64,000 nucleotides of DNA from Oceanicella sp. SM1341 (GTDB taxonomy: Bacteria > Pseudomonadota > Alphaproteobacteria > Rhodobacterales > Rhodobacteraceae), in assembly GCF_003448965.1 (NCBI RefSeq), contig NZ_QRGC01000011.1:1-64000 (forward strand). Reading direction: 5' to 3'. The position numbers and the translations under genes were made by a program. Each line of letters begins with the position of its first letter. Position 1 is the stretch's first letter. Shown one piece after another: positions 40,681 through 49,227 of the stretch. A model generated the notes under the pieces. That model saw only the letters and a list, made by a program, of their open reading frames with translations, searched no databases and was not told where the DNA came from.

Positions 40681-41127
40681 TCAGAGCTCCATGCCCCGGC
40701 CGGTTTCGAGGAAGGATTTCAGGCTGGAGAGCACCAGCGGCCAGCCCTTCGAGATGCCGTTGAACATGCCGCTGCCGGGCTGCAGCTCCTCGTGGGTCAC
40801 GGTGAGCTTCACCGTCTCGCCCTGGGGCTCGATGTCGAAGGTGACCCGGCTGTAGGCCTCGGGGTCGGCGCGGGCGCTTTCGTTGGCCCAGCTCAGCACG
40901 AGGCGGCGGGGCGGCGCGCTCTCCAGCACCTCGCCCACCAGGTCGACCGTGCGCGCGGCATCGGTGCGCACGTGGCACCAGGCGCTGCCGGGGGTCCAGG
41001 CTTCGGCGAGGTTCTCGTGGCCCCAGTAGCGCCGCGCGAGCTCGGGCCGGGTGATGGCCTCGAACACCTTCTCCGGCGTGGTGCGGATGTAGGTGACATA
41101 GACGAAGCTTGCTGATCTGTCGGTCAT
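40681..41127 (-). CDS. SRPBCC/AHSA1-like domain protein
   Basis: This 148-residue START/SRPBCC-fold protein begins MTDRSASFVYVTYIRTTPEK. The family pattern VFEAITRPELARRYWG, LVGEVLESAPPRRLVLSW and LTVTHEELQPG is clear, ending with WPLVLSSLKSFLETG. Proteins of this type next to ArsR regulators are common in Proteobacteria and may bind hydrophobic ligands. ATG 41127 overlaps the ArsR stop by 4 bp. Longer in-frame sequence is shadow of the ArsR gene. Confidence 0.88.
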   Translation of the reverse strand: MTDRSASFVYVTYIRTTPEKVFEAITRPELARRYWGHENLAEAWTPGSAWCHVRTDAARTVDLVGEVLESAPPRRLVLSWANESARADPEAYSRVTFDIEPQGETVKLTVTHEELQPGSGMFNGISKGWPLVLSSLKSFLETGRGMEL

Positions 41128-41444
41128 TCCTGCTTCCTTTCGAGCTCGGTCCTGAGGTCGTGCAGAAGGTCCAGGCGGCCTTCCTCGAACTTCCGCACCC
41201 AGCGCCCGTAGACCTCGTGCAGCGGCACCGGGTTGATGAAATGCAGCTTCTCGCGGCCGCGGCGCACCGTGCTCACCAGGTTGGCCTGCTCCAGCAGCGC
41301 AAGGTGCTGGGTGACCGATTGCCGGGTCATCCCCATCTCCTCGCAAAGCTGGCCGAGCGTCTGGCCATTGCGCGCGCAGAGCCGGTCGAGCAACTGCCTC
41401 CGCGCCCTGTCGGCCAGGGCCTTGAACACCTTGTCGTCGTCCAT
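41124..41444 (-). CDS. ArsR-family transcriptional regulator
   Basis: The 106-residue regulator has the ArsR winged helix: DKVFKALADRARRQLLDRL, QTLGQLCEEMGMTRQSVTQH and LVSTVRRGREKLHF. No Cys pair of the metal-sensing type is present in the recognition helix region, so it is probably not a classical arsenic sensor. It starts the AHSA1/GFA operon. A large inverted repeat 30 bp upstream likely holds its operators. ArsR/AHSA1 pairs are frequent, but their ligands are mostly unknown. Confidence 0.9.
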   Translation of the reverse strand: MDDDKVFKALADRARRQLLDRLCARNGQTLGQLCEEMGMTRQSVTQHLALLEQANLVSTVRRGREKLHFINPVPLHEVYGRWVRKFEEGRLDLLHDLRTELERKQE

Positions 41445-41473
41445 CCGTCACTCCGCTGCCTGTCCTGAAATAT

Positions 41474-41517
41474 GCAGGTATTTGCCTGCACGTCAAGACA
41501 TGCAGGCAAATACCTGC
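41474..41517. promoter_or_regulatory. Two nested operators forming a perfect 17-bp inverted repeat
   Basis: GCAGGTATTTGCCTGCA (41474-41490) and TGCAGGCAAATACCTGC (41501-41517) are exact reverse complements with 10 bp between. Each arm is itself a TGCAGG-N6-CCTGC(A) palindrome. Two ArsR dimers could bind side by side, so this is a strong candidate for the autoregulatory operator of the ArsR operon. Confidence 0.7.
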
Positions 41518-41534
41518 GTTTTTATCCGGGCATG

Positions 41535-41567
41535 AAAAAGGGCGGCCCCCCGGGGGGAGCCGCCCTT
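41535..41567 (-). terminator. Rho-independent terminator of the cyo operon
   Basis: On the minus strand AAGGGCGGC (41567-41559) pairs with GCCGCCCTT (41546-41538), the stem continuing through C/G runs, and is followed by TTTTT (41539-41535). It lies 41 bp after the cyoD stop. Confidence 0.75.
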
Positions 41568-41607
41568 GCGTATCGGAAACCGGGGCGGGAGGGCCCGCCC
41601 CCGCGCC

Positions 41608-41970
41608 TCAGCGCATGTTTTCCTTCAGCATGTGGTCCACCATCATGTCGGGCGGCATCATGTTCGTGTTCAGGTGATACATGATCCACAGCGACCCGCC
41701 CACGAACAGCACGACGATCGTGACGGTGAACACGAAGGACAGCAGCGTCCAGCCGCCCTTCTTCGTGAAGTCCATGTGCAGGAAATACACCAGGTGGACG
41801 ACGATCTGGATCACCGCCAGCAGGGCGATGGCGAAAAGCGTCGTCTCCGTGCTGAACATGCCCGTCGTCACGATGAGGAACGGGATGACGGTGAGGCCGA
41901 AGGCCAGCCCGAGACCGGTGAACAGGATCTGCGGGGTGCCGTGGCTTCCGTGCGAGGACGAACCGGACAT
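41608..41970 (-). CDS. cyoD: Cytochrome o ubiquinol oxidase subunit IV
   Basis: This 120-residue protein has three membrane helices and the CyoD pattern FGLTVIPFLIVTTG, AVIQIVVHLVYFLHMD and WTLLSFVFTVTIVVLFVGGS. It is a small structural subunit. ATG 41970 shares its A with the cyoC stop (TGATG), so they are coupled. A longer frame upstream lies in cyoC. A terminator follows. Confidence 0.93.
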   Translation of the reverse strand: MSGSSSHGSHGTPQILFTGLGLAFGLTVIPFLIVTTGMFSTETTLFAIALLAVIQIVVHLVYFLHMDFTKKGGWTLLSFVFTVTIVVLFVGGSLWIMYHLNTNMMPPDMMVDHMLKENMR

Positions 41971-42599
41971 CACATCGCTCCTTTCAGGTAGACGAGCGTG
42001 AACACGCAGATCCACACCACGTCGAGGAAATGCCAGAACATGCTGAACGTGGCCAGGCGACGGGTCATGAAGCCGCCCACGCCGAAGCGCTTGATCTGGA
42101 ACATCAGCACGCCCATCCAGACCAGGCCGGCGGTGACATGCAGGCCATGCGTGCCCACCAGGGTGAAGAACGCCGAGAGGAAGGCACTGCGCTGCGGGCT
42201 GGCGCCCTCGTGGATGAGGTGCTGGAACTCGTAGACCTCCATCGCGATGAAGCAGGCGCCGAGCACAAAGGTGATCTTCAGCCAGAACGACACCTTGTCG
42301 GCGTCGCCCCTGTCGGAGGCGAGCATGGCCAGCCCGCAGGTGCCGGAGGAGGCGAGCAGGAACATCGTCTCGATGAAGACGAAGCCCAGCTCGAAGAGCT
42401 CCCGGCCGGTGGGGCCGCCGTCGGTGGCGCCCGCCAGCACGGCGTAGGTGGCGAAGAGCGTCGCGAAGATGATGCAATCGCTCATGAGGTAGATCCAGAA
42501 GCCGAGCTGGGTGGTCCCGTCGACGTCGTGGTGGTGATCATCCTCGTGGTGGACCGCGGCGCCGTGGGCGCCGTGGTTTGCCAGGGTAGAAGAGCTCAT
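41970..42599 (-). CDS. cyoC: Cytochrome o ubiquinol oxidase subunit III
   Basis: The 209-residue subunit has a His-rich N-terminus (HHEDDHHHDVDG) and five helices. Family blocks are LGFWIYLMSDCIIFATLFAT, LGFVFIETMFLLASSGTCG, AFLSAFFTLVGTHGLHVTAG and the end WHFLDVVWICVFTLVYLKGA. It is part of the CyoABCD quinol oxidase. Two bp separate it from the cyoB stop. Confidence 0.95.
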   Translation of the reverse strand: MSSSTLANHGAHGAAVHHEDDHHHDVDGTTQLGFWIYLMSDCIIFATLFATYAVLAGATDGGPTGRELFELGFVFIETMFLLASSGTCGLAMLASDRGDADKVSFWLKITFVLGACFIAMEVYEFQHLIHEGASPQRSAFLSAFFTLVGTHGLHVTAGLVWMGVLMFQIKRFGVGGFMTRRLATFSMFWHFLDVVWICVFTLVYLKGAM

Positions 42600-42601
42600 T
42601 T

Positions 42602-44575
42602 TCAGGCCTCCATCATCGGACGCGGAGCGGTAAGGGCCTCGATCCGGGCCACTTCCTCGGCCGGCACGTCATAGTCGCGGTCGGTCGAGAAGGTATGGGT
42701 GATGATCCCGACCACGGTGATCGCGAAGCCCGCGATGGCCAGCCACCAGATGTGCCAGACCAGGGCGAAGCCGACCACCAGCCCGAGCATGGCCAGCACG
42801 AAGCCCGCGCCGGTGCTCTTGGGCATGTGGATCGGGCCGTAGGGCTTTGCGGGGCCCTTGCGGTTGCGCTGCTTGGTATCCCAGTAGGCGTCGAGCTCGG
42901 TCACCTCGGGCTCCTCCGCGAAGTTGTAGAACGGCGGGGGCGAGGACACCGACCACTCCAGGGTGCGGCCGTCCCAGGGGTCGCCCGTGGTGTCGGCCAG
43001 TGCCTTGCGGTCGCGGATGCTGACCACCAGCTGGATGAGCTGGCAGGCGATGCCCGCAGCGATCACCACCGCGCCACAGGCCGCGAAGATGAGCCAGGGC
43101 TGCCAGTCGGGGTTGTCGTAGTGGTTGATGCGACGGGTCATGCCCATGAAGCCCAGCACGTAGAGCGGCATGAAGGCCATGTAGAAGCCGACGATCCAGC
43201 AGAAGAAGGACGCCTTGCCCCACCGCTCGTTCAGCTTGAACCCGAACACCTTCGGGAACCAGTAGGCGAAGCCCGCCAGGTAGCCGAACAGCACGCCGCC
43301 GATGATCACGTTGTGGAAGTGGGCGATCAGGAACAGCGAGTTGTGCAGCTGGAAGTCCGCGCCGGGCACCGCGAGCAGAACGCCGGTCATGCCACCGATG
43401 GTGAAGGTGATCATGAAGCCGATGGTCCAGAGCACGGGCGGGGTGAGCCGCACCTTGCCGCGGTACATGGTGAACAGCCAGTTGAAGATCTTCACGCCCG
43501 TGGGGATGGAGATGATCATCGTGGTGATGCCGAAGACGGCGTTCACGTCGGCGCCGGCACCCATGGTGAAGAAGTGGTGCACCCAGACGAGGAAGGAGAG
43601 CACGCCGATGCACACCGTGGCATAGACCATCGACTTGTAGCCGAACAGCGGCTTGCCCGAGAAGGTGGAGATCACCTCCGAGAAGATGCCGAAGGCCGGC
43701 AGGATGAGGATGTAGACCTCCGGATGGCCCCAGGCCCAGATGAGGTTGATGTACATCATCGGGTTGCCGCCGCCGTCCACGGTGAAGAAGTGGAAGCCGA
43801 GGTAGCGGTCGAGGGTGAGCAGCACCAGGGTGGCGGTGAGGATCGGGAAGGAGGCCACGATCAGCACGTTGGCGACCAGCGTGGTCCAGGTGAAGACCGG
43901 GACGCGCATCATGTTCATGCCGCGCGCGCGCATCTTCATGATCGTCGTGATCAGGTTGACACCTGACAACGTCGTGCCGATGCCCGAGAGCTGCAGCGCC
44001 CAGATGTAGTAGTCCACCCCGACATCCGGGCTGTAGCCGAGCTCGGAGAGCGGCGGATAGGCCAGCCAGCCGGTCTTGGCGAATTCGCCGACGACGAGCG
44101 AGATGTTGATGAGGATGGCGCCGCCCGCGGTGAGCCAGAAGCTCAGCGAGTTCACGAAGGGGAAGGCCACGTCGCGCGCGCCGATCTGCAGCGGCATGAC
44201 GATGTTCATGAGCCCGATCGCGAAGGGCATGGCCATGAAGAAGATCATGATCACGCCATGCGCGGTGAACACCTGGTCGTAGTGGTGCGGCGGCAGGTAG
44301 CCGGCGGCGTCATTGGCCGCGATGGCCTGCTGGCCGCGCATCATGATGGCGTCCGAGAAGCCGCGCAGCAGCATGATGAACGCGAGGATCACGTACATGA
44401 CGCCGATGCGCTTGTGGTCCACCGAGGTGAGCCACTCGTCCCAGAGGTAGCGCCACTTGCCGAACCAGGTGATCAGCGACAGGACGGCGAGACCGCCGAT
44501 GACGATCCCGGCGAACACGACCATGATGATCGGCTCGTGCCAGGGGACCGAATTGAGTGTGAGTTTTCCGAACAT
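42602..44575 (-). CDS. cyoB: Cytochrome o ubiquinol oxidase subunit I (haem-copper catalytic subunit)
   Basis: The 657-residue subunit is the proton-pumping core. Haem and copper ligands are visible: [15 protein letters not shown] (low-spin haem His), [17 protein letters not shown] (CuB His and cross-linked Tyr), [10 protein letters not shown] (two CuB His) and [12 protein letters not shown] (haem His pair). The quinol-site residues Arg and Asp ([15 protein letters not shown]) and His/Gln (HHYDQV) match the E. coli CyoB pattern. It reduces oxygen to water with ubiquinol electrons. Haem O synthase (CyoE) is not in the window. Confidence 0.97.
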   Translation of the reverse strand: MFGKLTLNSVPWHEPIIMVVFAGIVIGGLAVLSLITWFGKWRYLWDEWLTSVDHKRIGVMYVILAFIMLLRGFSDAIMMRGQQAIAANDAAGYLPPHHYDQVFTAHGVIMIFFMAMPFAIGLMNIVMPLQIGARDVAFPFVNSLSFWLTAGGAILINISLVVGEFAKTGWLAYPPLSELGYSPDVGVDYYIWALQLSGIGTTLSGVNLITTIMKMRARGMNMMRVPVFTWTTLVANVLIVASFPILTATLVLLTLDRYLGFHFFTVDGGGNPMMYINLIWAWGHPEVYILILPAFGIFSEVISTFSGKPLFGYKSMVYATVCIGVLSFLVWVHHFFTMGAGADVNAVFGITTMIISIPTGVKIFNWLFTMYRGKVRLTPPVLWTIGFMITFTIGGMTGVLLAVPGADFQLHNSLFLIAHFHNVIIGGVLFGYLAGFAYWFPKVFGFKLNERWGKASFFCWIVGFYMAFMPLYVLGFMGMTRRINHYDNPDWQPWLIFAACGAVVIAAGIACQLIQLVVSIRDRKALADTTGDPWDGRTLEWSVSSPPPFYNFAEEPEVTELDAYWDTKQRNRKGPAKPYGPIHMPKSTGAGFVLAMLGLVVGFALVWHIWWLAIAGFAITVVGIITHTFSTDRDYDVPAEEVARIEALTAPRPMMEA

Positions 44576-44590
44576 GTCAGAGCTCCGTGT

Positions 44591-45454
44591 TCACGAGCGC
44601 GGCTCGACATGGTGTCCGAGCACCATGTACTTGTTGCGGACGATGTCGTCGAAGAGCCCGGGCTGGACCTGGGCGTAGAACATCGGCTCCACGTTCGTGC
44701 TCGGCCGGGCGAGATCCTGATAGCTGTCGCCGTTCAGGGTGTTGTGCCCGGCATGGACGGTATCGATCCAGGCGTCGTAGGCCTGGTCGGTGACGGCCCG
44801 CATCTTGAACTGCATGTCCGAGAAGCCGTGGCCGGAGTAGTTGGCCGACAGGCCGTCATAGACGCCCTCGTGATCGGCGATGAGGTGGAGCTTCGTCTCC
44901 ATGCCCGCCATCGCGTAGATCTGGCCGCCCAGTTCCGGGATCCAGAAGGAATTCATCAGCGCGGAGGAAGAGATCGAGAAGTTCACCGGGCGGTTCGCCG
45001 GAACGACGATCTCGTTCACCGTGGCGATGCCCTCTTCGGGGTAGATGAACAGCCATTTCCAGTCGAGCGAGACGACCTGGATGTTCACCGGCTCCTCGGC
45101 ATGGTCGAGCGGCTTGTAGGGGTCGAGGTCGTGGGAGGAGTTCCAGGTGATGACGGCCAGGATGGCGATAATCACGCAGGGCACGGCCCAGACCACGAAC
45201 TCGATCTTGCCGGAATGCGACCAGTTCGGGAGGTAGCCGCTGTGGCCCTCGCGGTCGCGGTAGCGCCAGGCGAAGAGAAGGGTCATCACGATCACCGGGA
45301 TCACGACGATCAGCATCAGCAGCGTGGCGGTCACGATGAGGTTGCGCTCCTCGATGCCCACCTGGCCCTTGGGGTCCAGGACGGGAAAGCGGCAGGCCGC
45401 CAGCAGCGGCAGGAGCGAGAGCAGGAAGAGGCGGCGCAGGGTTTTGGCGATCAT
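44591..45454 (-). CDS. cyoA: Cytochrome o ubiquinol oxidase subunit II (lipoprotein)
   Basis: This 287-residue subunit has a lipobox at LLPLLAACRF (Cys about 20), two membrane helices and a periplasmic cupredoxin domain (VVSLDWKWLFIYPEEGIATV, FWIPELGGQIYAMAGMETKL, NYSGHGFSDMQFKM). The two CuA Cys of cytochrome c oxidases are absent, which confirms a quinol oxidase. ATG 45454 with a GGGGAGGA site was chosen over longer frames. It is the first gene of cyoABCD, with 700 bp of non-coding sequence upstream. Confidence 0.95.
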   Translation of the reverse strand: MIAKTLRRLFLLSLLPLLAACRFPVLDPKGQVGIEERNLIVTATLLMLIVVIPVIVMTLLFAWRYRDREGHSGYLPNWSHSGKIEFVVWAVPCVIIAILAVITWNSSHDLDPYKPLDHAEEPVNIQVVSLDWKWLFIYPEEGIATVNEIVVPANRPVNFSISSSALMNSFWIPELGGQIYAMAGMETKLHLIADHEGVYDGLSANYSGHGFSDMQFKMRAVTDQAYDAWIDTVHAGHNTLNGDSYQDLARPSTNVEPMFYAQVQPGLFDDIVRNKYMVLGHHVEPRS

Positions 45455-46161
45455 CCCTTCCTCCCCTTGCCCGACGCGCGCCGACCAAGCGGGAGCTGGG
45501 CGCGGAAGATAGAATGGACTGGCATGTAACATGGCTCCGTCAGACTCGTGGGTCGCCGACGGCGTGACGATCGGGAGGCATTTGGAAGCGCGTGCGAAAC
45601 GCGCAGGCAAATACGCGGCAAGAGCGTATCAAGGGCACAATCAGAACGATTGTGTCGGAAGTGATGCGGCTGTCTTGTCGTCCGAACGCGGACCAGTTCT
45701 GCGACTGCGCCTGAGCTACGCCCATCTCGCGGTCGCCGCAACGCCTACCTTGGATTATGCGGCGGATTGTCGCGATATTTTATTCGAGGGACTCATCTAA
45801 TCGGCGAGACTCCCCCTGCACCTTTCCCGGAAAAGCCGCAATAGGGTATTCTGGTTCACTTTTTCGGGAGAGACGCCGATGCGCCAGGAAAGTTCGGCGC
45901 GACTCGGCCTGGCTTCCTGTTTTTTGTGCATCGCAACATTGCGGGTGAAAAGAACCGTTTCACCCAGGCTTCCGCGCGGCCGAATTGCGAACCGACATAA
46001 CGCGGCGCCCGAATATTGTATCAATGCGAGATCTCGCAATTGTACATTGTATCCGGATTTTTCAGTACAATCGGAATGTTCAGGCGTTACGTCAATCGCG
46101 CGGATTTCAATTGCGCCCGGGCCCGGAACGGACAGACTGATCGAAAATCGAACAGGATCGC
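45455..46161. other. Long divergent intergenic region between cyoA and a LacI regulator
   Basis: This 707-bp non-coding stretch is clearly richer in A+T than its neighbours, especially 45850-46160. It must hold the cyo promoter and that of the LacI gene. It contains the inverted repeat at 45634-45652. No protein with a family signature or clear ribosome site was found. The region could also encode a small RNA, but no diagnostic feature shows that. Confidence 0.5.
45634..45652. promoter_or_regulatory. 7-bp inverted repeat upstream of cyoA
   Basis: CACAATC (45634-45640) and GATTGTG (45646-45652) flank AGAAC. The perfect arms and location 180 bp upstream of cyoA suggest an operator for the oxidase operon. 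The binding protein is unknown. Confidence 0.4.
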
Positions 46162-47187
46162 ATGCCAAGCAAAGCCGCCCGCATCCAGGACGTCGCCCTG
46201 CTCGCCGGGGTCTCGACAGCCACCGTCAGCCGCACCCTGTCGAGACCGGATCTCGTGTCGGAGGCCACGCGGCGGGCGGTTCACGCCGCCATCGAGGCCT
46301 CCGGCTACCGCGCGCCGAGGGGGCCGCACGGCGGCTCGTCCGGCGGGGTGGTGGCGCTGGTGCCCGGCCTCTCGAACCCGTTCTTCACACGGATCCTTTC
46401 GGGCATGGCCTCGGTGCTGACCCCGGCGGGATACGCGCTGCTGGTGGCCGACACCTCCGCCCGGCTTTCCGAGGCGCGCACCCTGCTCGACTACATCGAC
46501 CGCGGCCGCGCCGACGGCATCATCCTGCTGGACGGCACGCTCGACCCCGGCCTTTTCGCCCCGGCGGCCGGCGGGCGCGGCCTGCCGCCGCTCGTCCAGG
46601 CCTGCGAGTGGATCGAGGGGCTCTCCGCGCCGCGCGTGCGCGCGGACAACTGCGACGGCGCCGGGCTGGCGGTGCGCCATCTCGCCCGGCTCGGCCACCG
46701 GCGCATCGGCCATGTGACCGGCCCGGCGGGAAACGTGCTCACCCGCGCCCGGGCCCGCGGGGTGCAGGACGCGCTCTCCGCCCTCGGGCTGCCGCGGAGC
46801 GCGGACTGGGTGCTGCCCGGCGATTTCACCCTGGATGCGGGCCGCCGGGCGGCCCGGGCCTGGCGCACCCTGCCGGACCGGCCCACCGCAATGGTCTTCG
46901 CGAATGACGAGATGGCCCTGGGATTCGTGCTCGAGCTGCACGCGGCCGGGCTGGACGTGCCGCGCGACGTCTCCGTCGTCGGCTTCGACGACATCGAGCT
47001 CTGCGGCCTGCTCAGCCCCGCGCTCACCACCCTGCGCCAGCCGCGCGCCGAGCTGGGCGCACAGGCCGCCCGGGCCCTGCTCGACCAGATCGGCCAGGGC
47101 CCCGCCACCGCCGCGACCGCCCTCGACATCCTGCTGCCGGTGCAGCTTCTCGAGCGCGAGAGCACCGCCCCTCCGCCACCGGGCTGA
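46162..47187 (+). CDS. LacI-family transcriptional regulator
   Basis: The 341-residue protein has the LacI headpiece RIQDVALLAGVSTATVSRTL followed by the hinge region and a periplasmic-binding-fold core. Core landmarks are VVALVPGLSNPFFTRILSGM, the RLGHRRIGHVTGPAG block and VVGFDDIELCGLLSPALTTL. It normally binds a sugar or nucleoside ligand. No sugar operon is next to it: a mechanosensitive channel gene follows 161 bp later. It is therefore an orphan regulator in this window. psuKG lies 5 kb away but has no shown link. Confidence 0.9.
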   Translation: MPSKAARIQDVALLAGVSTATVSRTLSRPDLVSEATRRAVHAAIEASGYRAPRGPHGGSSGGVVALVPGLSNPFFTRILSGMASVLTPAGYALLVADTSARLSEARTLLDYIDRGRADGIILLDGTLDPGLFAPAAGGRGLPPLVQACEWIEGLSAPRVRADNCDGAGLAVRHLARLGHRRIGHVTGPAGNVLTRARARGVQDALSALGLPRSADWVLPGDFTLDAGRRAARAWRTLPDRPTAMVFANDEMALGFVLELHAAGLDVPRDVSVVGFDDIELCGLLSPALTTLRQPRAELGAQAARALLDQIGQGPATAATALDILLPVQLLERESTAPPPPG

Positions 47188-47348
47188 GGCGCCGCTTCGT
47201 GCGGCAGCTTGCCCTTCCGGGGTTTTCGCGGCGCAAAATCGGGATAGACTCTCTCCCGGACCGGCCCGGCCCCCGCCCCGCCGGCCCGCGAGGCGCCACC
47301 CGCACAGGCGGCGCACGGCACATCCCCCGCCGCAGGACAGGGAGACGC

Positions 47349-48512
47349 ATGATCACGCAAGCCAAGCTCTGGATAAGCCAATGGGTGCCCTCCTGGGCGC
47401 TGGAAGTCGGCCTCGTGCTGCTCGCCCTCGCCATCGCCTGGGTGCTGCACACGCTGGTGATGCGGCTGCTGCTGAACGTGATCGAGGGCCATAACGGCTT
47501 CGTTTCACACTCGCTTCGCCGGTTGCGCAGCCCCTCGCGGCTGGCGGTGCTGTTTCTCACCATCGTGCTCATCCTGCCCGCGGCGAACCTGCCGCGGGAC
47601 TGGCGCCTGCTCTTCCAGCACGCCGCGCTGGTGATGCTGATCATCCTCATCGGCTGGTCGCTGCACATCATCGTGACCGTGATCGCCGACCGGGCCTCGC
47701 GGCGCTACCGGCTCGACGACGAGGAGAACCTGATCGCGCGCAAGTTCCACACCCAGATCCGGGTTCTGGTGCAGTGCACGCGCATCATGATCTTCCTCAT
47801 CACCGCCGCCGCGGTGCTGGTGACCTTCGACGAGGTCCGCGAATGGGGCGTGAGCCTGCTCGCCTCCGCCGGTGCCGCCGGTATCGTGCTCGGCCTCGCG
47901 GCGCGGCCGGTCTTCGCCAACCTGATCGCCGGCATCCAGATCGCCCTCACCCAGCCGATCCGGCTGGAGGACGTGGTGATCGTGGAAGGCGAGTGGGGCT
48001 GGATCGAGGAGATCACCTCCACCTATGTCGTGGTGCGCATCTGGGACTGGCGGCGCATGGTGGTGCCGCTGTCCTATTTCATCGAGAAGCCCTTCCAGAA
48101 CTGGACGCGGCGCAGCTCCAACATCATCGGCGCCGTGGTCTGGGAGGTGGACTACACCCTGCCGGTCGAGGAGATGCGCTCCAAGCTCGACGAGTTCGCC
48201 CGCGAGAGCAAGCTCTGGGACGGCAACGTGCTGAACCTGCAGGTGATCGAGGCGAATTCCACCACCATGACGGTGCGGGCGCTGATGTCGGCGCGCAATT
48301 CGCCCCGGGTGTGGGACCTGCGCTGCGAGATCCGCGAGAAGATGATCGCCTGGCTGCAGGCGACCTACCCCCAGTCGCTGCCGCGCCAGCGCACCGGCCT
48401 GCAGATGATGGAGAACTGGACCGGCCCCGTGCCCCCCCTGCCCGGCCGCGACTTCGCCGGCATGGAAGCGCCCGAGGCCCCCGGCGGACGGGCCGCCGCC
48501 GGACCGGGCTGA
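47349..48512 (+). CDS. MscS-family mechanosensitive channel
   Basis: The 387-residue channel starts MITQAKLWISQWVPSWALEV after an AGGGAGA site. It has about four membrane helices, then the pore-lining TM3 with small residues (SAGAAGIVLGLAARPVFANL), the beta domain IRLEDVVIVEGEWGWIEEI and the alpha-beta domain YTLPVEEMRSKLDEFARE. It would release osmolytes on membrane stretch. The C-terminal 30 residues are Gly/Pro/Ala-rich. The stop is 71 bp before the next gene. Confidence 0.92.
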   Translation: MITQAKLWISQWVPSWALEVGLVLLALAIAWVLHTLVMRLLLNVIEGHNGFVSHSLRRLRSPSRLAVLFLTIVLILPAANLPRDWRLLFQHAALVMLIILIGWSLHIIVTVIADRASRRYRLDDEENLIARKFHTQIRVLVQCTRIMIFLITAAAVLVTFDEVREWGVSLLASAGAAGIVLGLAARPVFANLIAGIQIALTQPIRLEDVVIVEGEWGWIEEITSTYVVVRIWDWRRMVVPLSYFIEKPFQNWTRRSSNIIGAVVWEVDYTLPVEEMRSKLDEFARESKLWDGNVLNLQVIEANSTTMTVRALMSARNSPRVWDLRCEIREKMIAWLQATYPQSLPRQRTGLQMMENWTGPVPPLPGRDFAGMEAPEAPGGRAAAGPG

Positions 48513-48557
48513 GCGCCGACGCGCTAACCCTTTCTACACGCGAGGGGAGTAGTTGCT

Positions 48558-48584
48558 TGCTCGTTCACAGGAAAGGAACGAGCA
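48558..48584 (+). promoter_or_regulatory. Hairpin presenting the ribosome site of the sensor gene
   Basis: TGCTCGTTC (48558-48566) pairs perfectly with GAACGAGCA (48576-48584). The loop ACAGGAAAG contains most of the Shine-Dalgarno AGGAAAGG, and the right arm ends on the A of the ATG at 48584. Folding could limit access of ribosomes to the start. Confidence 0.45.
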
Positions 48585-49225
48585 TGGGGCTGAGACTTAC
48601 ACCGGCGTTGGCCGCCCTCGCGCTCCTGGCGTACTCGGGCTTCGCGGCCTCGCAGACGTCGGGGCCCGAGCAACCTCCCGTGTCCGAGGCACCGGACATC
48701 GGAAACCTGATGGAATCCGGGCTGTCGGACAGCCTGCAGCAGATCATCCGCGAAGAGATCGTGCTGCTCGCCATCTCCTCGCAGAACCGCCACTACGGCA
48801 ATCTCAGCCAGGACGAGATCACCCGGCTTGACGAGCAATGGGCGCGCGAGCGCGATTCGAGCCTCAAGCCGCTCATCGCGATGACCCTCTCGAACCCGCT
48901 GTCGAGCTATCTCATCCGCCTCCAGGCCGGGTCGGAAGGCCTGTTCCGCAAGATCTGGGCCACCGACCAGAACGGCCTGAACGTGGGCCAGACCCTGCCC
49001 ACCAACGATTTCTGGCAGGGCGACGAGGACGAGTTCCGCCTCGCCTTCGACAAGGGGCCCGGCGGCATGGCGGTCTTCGGGCCGAAGTGGAACGCCGAGT
49101 ACCACTACTGGTACGTCACCGTCACGCTCACGGTCTCGGACGCGGACAGGAAAGCCATCGGTGCGGTCACCTTCGTCGTGAATCTCGATGAACTGGCCCG
49201 CCGGGCCGAGCTGGGGATCATCTGA
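48584..49225 (+). CDS. Periplasmic sensor-like protein encoded with a chemoreceptor
   Basis: This 213-residue protein begins with a signal peptide (MGLRLTPALAALALLAYSGF, cleavage near AASQ). The mature part contains DSLQQIIREEIVLLAISSQN, LDEQWARERDS, FRKIWATDQNGLNVGQTLPT and VTVTLTVSDADRKAIGAVTF. The second half has the look of a PAS/Cache-like extracytoplasmic sensor. No membrane anchor follows, so it is free or loosely bound in the periplasm. It ends 2 bp before the chemoreceptor ATG. The likely role is ligand detection for that receptor; this is inferred from context and fold impression. Confidence 0.7.
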   Translation: MGLRLTPALAALALLAYSGFAASQTSGPEQPPVSEAPDIGNLMESGLSDSLQQIIREEIVLLAISSQNRHYGNLSQDEITRLDEQWARERDSSLKPLIAMTLSNPLSSYLIRLQAGSEGLFRKIWATDQNGLNVGQTLPTNDFWQGDEDEFRLAFDKGPGGMAVFGPKWNAEYHYWYVTVTLTVSDADRKAIGAVTFVVNLDELARRAELGII

Positions 49226-49227
49226 CC

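Noticed and set aside
38166-40855. Two long open frames (over 800 codons each) on both strands over the LysR/TDT genes
   Set aside because: They are third-frame and antisense shadows of two clear genes; no ribosome sites or motifs.
47774-48583. An open frame running from the MscS gene into the sensor gene
   Set aside because: It is in the same frame as the sensor gene but overlaps mscS in another frame; the ATG at 48584 with its ribosome site and signal peptide marks the real start.
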